Source: DATMXS01 sp050260275
GTDB taxonomy: Bacteria; Acidobacteriota; Terriglobia; Bryobacterales; Bryobacteraceae
Reading direction: 5' to 3'
DNA length: 6,662 bases
NCBI GenBank assembly: GCA_050260275.1
Contig: JBLNBX010000211.1
Coordinates: 1-6,662, forward strand
The notes under the pieces are model-generated. The model was not told where the DNA came from, did not search any database, and was given only the letters and a program-made list of their open reading frames with translations. Position 1 is the first letter of the stretch; each line of letters starts with the position of its first letter. Shown here one piece after another: positions 1-4,591 of this stretch. A program made the translations under genes and the position numbers.

Positions 1-799
1 CATCGTCCACCATTACGTGCAGCCCCCCACCGAACACCGCCACGTCACGGATTCCGGGAGCCCCCTCCAGCGCCCTCATACTGCCGAGCGCGTCCGAGGA
101 ATCGAGTTCCAGCAGGTGATGCGACGTGAGCGATCGTTTCAGCTCCGCCGGAGAGCCCAGCGCTGCGATGCGCCCGCGGTACATGAGCGCCAGCCGGTGG
201 CAGTACTCCGCCTCGTCCATGTAGTGCGTCGAGACGAAGACGGTGTGGCCCGCGGAGGAAAGCTCGTAGATGAGGTCCCAGAAACTGCGCCGGGCTATCG
301 GGTCGACTCCGGAGGTCGGTTCGTCAAGGAAGAGAATGGGGGGCTCGTGGACGATGGCGCAGCCGAGCGCAAGACGCTGCTTCCAGCCGCCCGCGAGCTC
401 GCTCGTCATGGCGCGGCGGCGGCCGCCGAGCCCGGCGAGCCCGAGTACGTACTCTTTTCGGGCGCTGCGCCGCTCGCGCGGCACGCCGTAGACGCCCGCG
501 AAGAAATCGATGTTCTCCTCCACGAGCAGGTCGTCGTAGAGCGAGAAGCGCTGCGACATGTAGCCGATGTTCCGCCTGATGTCCTCAGGCTGCGTGGCGA
601 CGTCGAAGCCGGCAACGCTGGCGCGCCCGGAGGTCGGCGTCAGCAGCCCGCAGAGCATGCGGATTGTCGTGGACTTCCCCGCTCCGTTCGGCCCCAGGAA
701 TCCGAAAATCTCGCCGGGCGCCACGGTGAGCGAAATGCCGTCCACAGCAGTGAACTCGCCGAAGCGCTTCACCAGGCGTTCGATCTCCACCGCGTTCAT
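1..799 (-). CDS. ABC exporter ATPase 2 (YbhF C-half-like), 3' end cut by window
   Basis: This is the ATP-hydrolysing subunit of an ABC-2 type exporter, acting on the cytoplasmic face of the membrane. My own translation from the ATG at 799 stays open for 266 codons to the window edge. Visible motifs are Walker A GPNGAGKST (residues 36-44), a Q-loop at YMSQRF (Q83), signature LAGGW (135-139), Walker B ILFLDEP (155-161, catalytic E160), D-loop SGVD (163-166) and switch histidine H192 in STHYMDE. The start overlaps the stop of the upstream ATPase gene (ATGA) and has a strong GGAGG 4 bases before it. The signature serine is alanine and the following residues are GGWKQR, a variant I associate with the second half of YbhF. 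The C-terminal accessory domain begins near residue 225 and is incomplete. Permease genes are expected next, outside the window. Family assignment is secure; the exported substrate is unknown. Confidence 0.95.
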   Translation of the reverse strand, partial: MNAVEIERLVKRFGEFTAVDGISLTVAPGEIFGFLGPNGAGKSTTIRMLCGLLTPTSGRASVAGFDVATQPEDIRRNIGYMSQRFSLYDDLLVEENIDFFAGVYGVPRERRSARKEYVLGLAGLGGRRRAMTSELAGGWKQRLALGCAIVHEPPILFLDEPTSGVDPIARRSFWDLIYELSSAGHTVFVSTHYMDEAEYCHRLALMYRGRIAALGSPAELKRSLTSHHLLELDSSDALGSMRALEGAPGIRDVAVFGGGLHVMVDD

Positions 800-1743
800 G
801 CGGCCTCCGCCTTCCGGATCAGGGCGATGAAAACGTCTTCCAGCGATGGCGTGATGCGCCGGAACTCAGCGCCGCCGAGCGCGGCCGAAAGCTCTTCCGG
901 AGTAGTCCGGACCGGATTGATGAACACGTGAAGTGCGTCGCCGGCGGGCTCGGCGCTGGAGACGCCCGCGCAGGCCGCCAGCAACTCGCGCGCCACGCGC
1001 CGGTCGCGAGCGCGCACTTCAAAGCAGTGCTCGCCGAGGGAGTTCCGTAGGGCCTCGGGCGAGTCCTGCCGGATGAGCCGGCCCCGGTTCATCAGGCCCA
1101 CGCGGTTGCAGCGCTCGGCCTCGTCGAGGTACGCCGTCGTTATCAGCACCGTGAGGCCGTCGTTCACCAACTGGTACAGGATGGCCCAGAAATCGCGGCG
1201 GGAAACCGGATCGACGCCGTTTGTCGGCTCGTCCAGAAACAGCACCTCGGGCCTGTGCAGCAGCGTGCACATAAGAGCGAGCTTCTGCTTCATGCCGCCC
1301 GAGAGCTTGCCCGCCTGGCGGTCTAAGAACGGCTCCATGCGCGTCATGCGCAGCAGGCGGGCCATGAGCGCGTCGCGCGCGGCGAGCGGAACGCCGAACA
1401 GGTCGGCGCAGAACACCATGTTTTCCCGCACCGTGAGGTCCAGGTACCGGCCGAAGCGCTGTGACATGTAGCCGATGCGGTCCTTGACGGCATCGGGATG
1501 GCTCCGAACGTCGTATCCGGCCACGGATACCCGGCCCTCCGAGGGCGCCAGCAGCCCCGCCATCAGCCGCAGCGCCGTCGTTTTGCCCGCTCCGTCCGGA
1601 CCCACCAGGCCGAAAATTTCGCCGCGGCGCACCTCGAGGTTCAGGCCGTCGAGCGCAGTGATAGCGCCGAAGCGGCGCGTCAGCCGCTCGGCGCGGATCA
1701 TAGGCCCGAAGGTTTGCGGCGCAGTGCCTGCGTGCGGCGGCAT
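796..1743 (-). CDS. ABC exporter ATPase 1 (YbhF N-half-like)
   Basis: A 315-residue ABC ATPase, probably the partner of the ATPase encoded immediately downstream. Motifs in order are Walker A GPDGAGKTT (48-56), Q-loop Q95 in YMSQRF, signature LSGGMKQK (147-154), Walker B VLFLDEP (167-173, E172), D-loop NGVD (175-178), then TTAYLDEAE. In that last motif the usual switch histidine is alanine (A204, codon GCG at 1132-1134). GPDGAGKT and the missing switch histidine are both features I recall from the N-terminal half of E. coli YbhF. The C-terminus carries a DUF4162-like accessory domain ending in SLEDVFI. The gene starts 1 base after the membrane-fusion gene stops and overlaps the next ATPase gene by 4 bases. 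The start is uncertain: the ATG at 1743 has GGAG 13 bases upstream, which is long, while Met15 (1701) lies right before the conserved domain but lacks a visible ribosome site. Confidence 0.95.
   Translation of the reverse strand: MPPHAGTAPQTFGPMIRAERLTRRFGAITALDGLNLEVRRGEIFGLVGPDGAGKTTALRLMAGLLAPSEGRVSVAGYDVRSHPDAVKDRIGYMSQRFGRYLDLTVRENMVFCADLFGVPLAARDALMARLLRMTRMEPFLDRQAGKLSGGMKQKLALMCTLLHRPEVLFLDEPTNGVDPVSRRDFWAILYQLVNDGLTVLITTAYLDEAERCNRVGLMNRGRLIRQDSPEALRNSLGEHCFEVRARDRRVARELLAACAGVSSAEPAGDALHVFINPVRTTPEELSAALGGAEFRRITPSLEDVFIALIRKAEAA
804..808 (-). promoter_or_regulatory. Ribosome binding site of ATPase 2
   Basis: GGAGG on the minus strand lies 4 bases before the ATG at 799, inside the last codons of the upstream ATPase gene. 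It supports independent or re-initiated translation of the second ATPase at the ATGA overlap, so the two domains are made as separate proteins. Confidence 0.65.
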
Positions 1744-1744
1744 G

Positions 1745-2911
1745 CTACGGGATTATCTCCGCATCCGCGGGCATGTTGGACTTCAACTCGCCGTTGGGGT
1801 TTTCGACATCGATCTTGATGCGGTACATCAGCTTCGCGCGCTCCTCGAAGGTCTGGATCTGCTTGGGCGTGAACTCGGCTTGCGAGGCAATGAACGAGAC
1901 GCGGCCTTTGTACACCTTTCCCGGAAACGAGTCCGTGGTGACTCTGGCCGCGGAGCCGATCTTCACGCGCCCGAGGTCCGTCTCGCTGATGTAGGCGCGC
2001 AACCAGGGGTGCTCGATGTCGCCGACGGTGAGCACGGTCGTGCCGGCGGCGATCACCTCGCCGGGCTCCGCGCCTTTGGCGAGAACTACTCCGTCTATGG
2101 GCGAGATGGCAATGGTGTCGGCGAGCTGCGATTCGATCAGCGCGAGCTCGGCGCGCCGCTGGCCGATGTCGGCCTCGCGGGTCCTCAGCTCCTCCTGGCG
2201 CCGCTTCAGCTCCAGGCGCTGGGCTTCGGCCAGCCGCAGGGTGGCTCTGGCCTGCGCCAGTTGCGCGCGCGCGGCTTCGATGGTTTCCCTGCGCGGGCCA
2301 TCTATGACGATCTGGTACTGCTGCTGGACCTCGCGAAGCGCTGCGGCGGCGGAGTCGCGGCGGGCGCGGTACTGGTCCAGGTCGGCTGCGGAGATGTTGT
2401 CGCTTTTGAAAAGCGATTCCATGCGCTCGAAGTCCTTTTGGGCCCGGTCGGCCTCGGCGCGGGCGCGATCCACGGCGGCGCGGGCCTGCTTCTTCTCCTC
2501 CTCGCGCGAGCCGCTCGTCAGTTCCTCCAGGCGAGCTTCCATGGCCCGGACCTCGGCGGCGCGTTGCTGTATTTGCGCCTCCAGGGTCTCGCGCTGCAGC
2601 TCAACGCTCGTCGCCACCTGGTCTCGAAGGGACTCCGCCGCCTCGAGCGCGGCTTTCGCGCGGTCGCGCTGCGCCATGAGCTGCTCCTGGTCGAGCTTTG
2701 CCAGCAACATGCCGCGCTTGACGGCGTCGCCCTCGTCGACGGGCCGTTCCACCAGCTTCCCCGGAAGCTTGAAAGAGATGTCCACCTCGGTGAGTTCGAT
2801 GTTGCCCGAGACGCGGATCGCGCCGTCCCCGCCGCCCCTGATCCAGCGATACACCCCGTACCCGATGATCGCGGCCGCGATCGTCGCGGCAACTGGGATT
2901 GCCTTCTTCAT
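1745..2911 (-). CDS. HlyD-family membrane-fusion protein, YbhG-like
   Basis: A 388-residue periplasmic adaptor for the ABC exporter encoded downstream. It begins MKK followed by one hydrophobic segment (about residues 4-24), which fits an inner-membrane anchor with a periplasmic body. Residues 34-74 form the first half of the biotinyl/lipoyl-like domain (SGNIELTEVDISFKLPGKL, then DEGDAVKRG). About 75-265 is a long Ala/Glu/Arg/Gln-rich coiled-coil hairpin. The second lipoyl half follows (IAISPIDGVV, 267-276; GAEPGEVI, 280-287), then a beta-barrel region with HPWLRAYISE and AEFTPKQIQT (345-354). That last stretch and the overall layout closely resemble E. coli YbhG as I remember it. The start overlaps the repressor's stop by 4 bases (ATGA), with AAAAGG about 11 bases upstream. 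The likely role is to link the inner-membrane pump to an outer-membrane channel; the substrate cannot be read from the sequence. Confidence 0.93.
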   Translation of the reverse strand: MKKAIPVAATIAAAIIGYGVYRWIRGGGDGAIRVSGNIELTEVDISFKLPGKLVERPVDEGDAVKRGMLLAKLDQEQLMAQRDRAKAALEAAESLRDQVATSVELQRETLEAQIQQRAAEVRAMEARLEELTSGSREEEKKQARAAVDRARAEADRAQKDFERMESLFKSDNISAADLDQYRARRDSAAAALREVQQQYQIVIDGPRRETIEAARAQLAQARATLRLAEAQRLELKRRQEELRTREADIGQRRAELALIESQLADTIAISPIDGVVLAKGAEPGEVIAAGTTVLTVGDIEHPWLRAYISETDLGRVKIGSAARVTTDSFPGKVYKGRVSFIASQAEFTPKQIQTFEERAKLMYRIKIDVENPNGELKSNMPADAEIIP

Positions 2912-3585
2912 TTCTCGTCAACCTTTTCGGCCGGCCGCGCCAGAGCGGGCGCGCGAAAACCGGCAGCCGCAAACGCAATCAGCCGCTCCGCCGCGGCGTC
3001 CATGTCAAGACCGCCCACCAGCCCCGCCCAGATAGCCCTGATACGCTCCGCGTTACCGGTCAGCAGGTGCGCCATGGCCCCGATGGTGAAGCTCACTTTC
3101 CAAAACAGCTCCTCGGCGGGCTCGTCCGGCAGGGCCCGGCGCAACGCGGCGGCGAACCGCTCCCGCGCCGGGCCGAAGTGGTGCTTTACGATCTCAGTGA
3201 ACAGCTCTCCGGGCTCGCCGTAAGCGCGCCCGAACAGGCGCTTGAAGCTGGGCGGCACGGCCTTCCCGTCCTTCACTAACGGCTCGATGAGAGCACGGAG
3301 GACTTTCTCCAGAGGCACGGGACCGCCGCGGGCTTCCGCCTCGAACCGGTCGAGCATTGCAAGCCGCGCCTCGTTGATGGGCCCTATGCGGCGCGCAAGT
3401 ACGGCCTGGATCAGAGCATCTTTCGACTTGAAATGGTAGTTCACCGCGGCCAGGTTCACGCGGGCGCGGGAGGTGATGTGACGCAGCGAGGTTTCGCGGA
3501 AGCCGCGTTCGGCGAACAGCTCCTCGGCAGCGTCGAGGATGCGGTCTTTTGTTCCGGCTTGCGGGGTGGTTTTAGGCAGACCCAT
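2908..3585 (-). CDS. TetR-family transcriptional repressor, PsrA-like
   Basis: A 225-residue DNA-binding regulator, first gene of the exporter operon and probably its autorepressor. The N-terminus has the TetR helix-turn-helix: RILDAAEELFAERGF (15-29), then ETSLRHITSRARVNLAAVNY (31-50) and HFKSKDALI. The recognition-helix portion NLAAVNYHF is, from memory, the same as in Pseudomonas PsrA, and ELFWKVSFTIGAMAH (159-173) resembles its C-terminal ligand domain. E. coli CecR, which sits at the same place in the ybhGFSR locus, has a clearly different sequence, so this is a positional rather than obvious sequence counterpart. The start is fixed: an in-frame TGA lies directly before the ATG. No good ribosome site is visible. 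The stop overlaps the HlyD-family start. Ligand unknown; PsrA senses long-chain fatty acids, but that cannot be transferred on this evidence. Confidence 0.93.
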   Translation of the reverse strand: MGLPKTTPQAGTKDRILDAAEELFAERGFRETSLRHITSRARVNLAAVNYHFKSKDALIQAVLARRIGPINEARLAMLDRFEAEARGGPVPLEKVLRALIEPLVKDGKAVPPSFKRLFGRAYGEPGELFTEIVKHHFGPARERFAAALRRALPDEPAEELFWKVSFTIGAMAHLLTGNAERIRAIWAGLVGGLDMDAAAERLIAFAAAGFRAPALARPAEKVDEK

Positions 3586-3636
3586 TCAAACGTTCGCTTC
3601 AAATGTCTGATTAAAACGAGCGTTTGAAGTGTACGA
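3585..3636. repeat. Four degenerate 13-base direct repeats upstream of the repressor gene
   Basis: Read on the plus strand, units start at 3585, 3598, 3611 and 3624: TTCAAACGTTCGC, TTCAAATGTCTGA, TTAAAACGAGCGT, TTGAAGTGTACGA. Positions 1, 2, 4, 5, 8 and 12 are the same in all four. Neighbouring units share 7 to 9 of 13 bases. The block spans the leader and -10 region of the operon and contains the palindromic operator. It could be extra half-sites for the repressor, or partly chance in a locally AT-rich stretch. Confidence 0.5.
3611..3628. promoter_or_regulatory. Predicted operator palindrome for the TetR/PsrA-like repressor
   Basis: TTAAAACGAGCGTTTGAA is an imperfect palindrome: seven of eight positions pair around a central AG. 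It contains AAAAC-N4-GTTTG, one base off the PsrA operator pattern I recall, (G/C)AAAC-N2-4-GTTT(G/C). It lies over the end of the predicted -10 box and the transcription start of the repressor operon, where binding would block RNA polymerase. Binding is inferred, not shown. Confidence 0.6.
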
Positions 3637-3657
3637 GGAATGACTTTCGCTTGTCAA
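3628..3657 (-). promoter_or_regulatory. Sigma70-type promoter of the repressor-exporter operon
   Basis: On the minus strand TTGACA (3657-3652, full match to the -35 consensus) is followed after 18 bases by TACACT (3633-3628, four of six matches to TATAAT). The predicted transcription start is near 3621, giving a leader of about 36 bases before the ATG at 3585. It is the only promoter I could find for the block. Confidence 0.6.
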
Positions 3658-3748
3658 GGCCCGTATCACGGCGTCGCGCCAGGAGGGCGCTCTCGATTCC
3701 ATGCACTTTTCCGCCGCTCGAACGTAGTTACCTGCGAGAGATACCCCC

Positions 3749-3841
3749 ATGCTGATGCTGATGGATCTGATTCAACACTGGCCGGTGGTTCTCTTGGGCG
3801 CGGGAATCGCCGTCCTGCTGGAGCATTGGGAACGGTGCTGA
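3749..3841 (+). CDS. Possible 30-residue membrane peptide
   Basis: The ORF runs from ATG at 3749 to TGA at 3841. An in-frame TAG at 3725 with no start codon in between prevents extension upstream. GAGAG (3736-3740) lies 8 bases before the ATG. The product begins MLMLMDLIQHWP and continues with a short hydrophobic run (VVLLGAGIAVLL), then EHWERC. It would be a single short membrane segment. The stretch QHWPVVLLGAGIAVLLE resembles the RYWPIPLILLGILSL segment of the protein encoded 34 bases downstream, so it may be a related small partner, or a remnant of a longer LiaI/LiaF-type membrane protein; it lies in a different frame from the next gene. Coding status rests on the ribosome site, context and composition only. 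Confidence 0.5.
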   Translation: MLMLMDLIQHWPVVLLGAGIAVLLEHWERC

Positions 3842-3865
3842 GCGTTGCGCCGTCATGCGTTGATA

Positions 3866-3871
3866 GAGGGG
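3866..3871 (+). promoter_or_regulatory. Ribosome binding site choosing the GTG start
   Basis: GAGGGG lies 4 bases before the GTG at 3876. It favours this GTG over the next in-frame GTG at 3903, whose nearest purine-rich run (GGGGA) is about 12 bases away. Confidence 0.55.
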
Positions 3872-3875
3872 CCGG

Positions 3876-4571
3876 GTGCGTTCCTGGGGATACGAACGCA
3901 GCGTGGAGCCAAAGCGCCGGAGTGCGCCTCTCGCGGCTGCACTGGCGGCGCTGGCGATAGCGGCCGGCGTTCTGCTTCTGCTTGACCGGAACGGTTTCCT
4001 GGACGCCTGGAGCATCCTTCGGTACTGGCCCATCCCGCTGATATTGCTTGGAATACTCAGCCTGACCCGCACTGGCCCGCGCATTCCCGGCGTGGTGCTG
4101 GCCGGAGCCGGCCTGCTGGGTGCAGGCGAATGGTTCGGGGCGAGCCTGTGGCCGCTCGCGATCATCGCTGCCGGCGTAGCGCTCATGTGGGCCGCTCTCG
4201 GAGGTCTGCGGGCCGGCTCGGGGCGGGATCCCGTCCGGTTGTCGGCGTCCGCGGTGCTGATGCCTGTGGAACGCCGCCTCAGCACGCCGGAGTTCGAGGG
4301 CGGCGAGGCGCTGGCGATGTGGGGCGCACTCGACGTGAACCTGCGGCAGGCAGACATACGCGGCGGAGAGGCAGTCATTCGAGCCCACGCGCTGTTCGCC
4401 GATATCACCTTCCACGTTCCGGAGGACTGGATTGTTCACGTCGAAGGAATTCCCCTGCTCGGCAGGTACTCGGACTCGACGCGCCACCCGCCCTCCGGAC
4501 GGGCGGAGCCTCCGAAGCGCCTAGTCGTGACTGGATTCGCGTTGTTCGGCGGCGTGGACGTCAGGAACTAG
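3876..4571 (+). CDS. Four-TM membrane protein with LiaF/YvqF-like C-terminal domain
   Basis: A 231-residue inner-membrane protein starting at GTG. Four hydrophobic segments are visible at about residues 17-36, 47-63, 69-85 and 90-109, with the paired pattern (aliphatic run, then RYWPIPLILLG or LWPLAIIAAG) typical of the LiaI/LiaF-like membrane region. The soluble C-terminal part (about 122-231) has the repeating short beta-strand pattern of the LiaF C-terminal domain: EALAMWGALDVNLRQADI (144-161), ALFADITFHVPEDW (172-185), GIPLLGRYSDSTR (191-203) and LVVTGFALFGGVDVRN at the end. In Firmicutes LiaF/YvqF restrains a cell-envelope stress response; in other phyla such proteins are mostly uncharacterised. 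No two-component genes are nearby, so the role here is open. The gene converges on the ClC gene with 20 bases between stops and no clear terminator. Confidence 0.85.
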   Translation: MRSWGYERSVEPKRRSAPLAAALAALAIAAGVLLLLDRNGFLDAWSILRYWPIPLILLGILSLTRTGPRIPGVVLAGAGLLGAGEWFGASLWPLAIIAAGVALMWAALGGLRAGSGRDPVRLSASAVLMPVERRLSTPEFEGGEALAMWGALDVNLRQADIRGGEAVIRAHALFADITFHVPEDWIVHVEGIPLLGRYSDSTRHPPSGRAEPPKRLVVTGFALFGGVDVRN

Positions 4572-4591
4572 CGCGGCCGGCGCACGGCGGT

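Larger units (their letters stand above)
3586..3748. other. Divergent intergenic region
   Basis: These 163 bases separate the minus-strand exporter operon from the plus-strand membrane-protein genes. The left half holds the operon promoter, operator and repeats. In the right half (about 3660-3735) I see no convincing plus-strand promoter, terminator or RNA structure, although transcription of the plus-strand genes must start around here or use a weak promoter. Confidence 0.6.

Noticed and set aside
796..799. ATPase 1 / ATPase 2 junction as a broken YbhF fusion gene (frameshift)
   Set aside because: The downstream gene has its own ATG and a strong GGAGG, and ATPase 1 ends after a complete accessory domain, so two intact genes are the simpler reading.
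17..931. 304-codon plus-strand open frame
   Set aside because: It is antisense to the second ABC ATPase, whose Walker, signature and switch motifs are intact on the minus strand.
1475..3223. 582-codon plus-strand open frame
   Set aside because: It lies antisense to the ATPase 1, HlyD-family and repressor genes, all with clear family motifs. Its product is low-complexity and Arg/Ala/Leu-rich with no domain; it is a by-product of high GC.
3651..3679. Plus-strand promoter using TTGTCA as -35
   Set aside because: No -10-like hexamer occurs at 16-18 bases; the region there is GC-rich (TCGCGC).
3640..3960. 106-codon plus-strand open frame starting in the divergent region
   Set aside because: It would overlap both the small membrane ORF and the start of the LiaF-like gene in a different frame, and its product has no recognisable features.
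3666..4487. 273-codon minus-strand open frame
   Set aside because: It is antisense to the LiaF-like gene and the small membrane ORF. The composition (Arg, Pro, Gln, His) looks like a shadow frame, with no domain or ribosome site.
4572..4591. Possible bidirectional terminator between the converging genes
   Set aside because: The 20-base gap is GC-rich with small palindromic cores (GGCC, GCCGGC), but the flanks do not pair into a stem and there is no T-run on either side.
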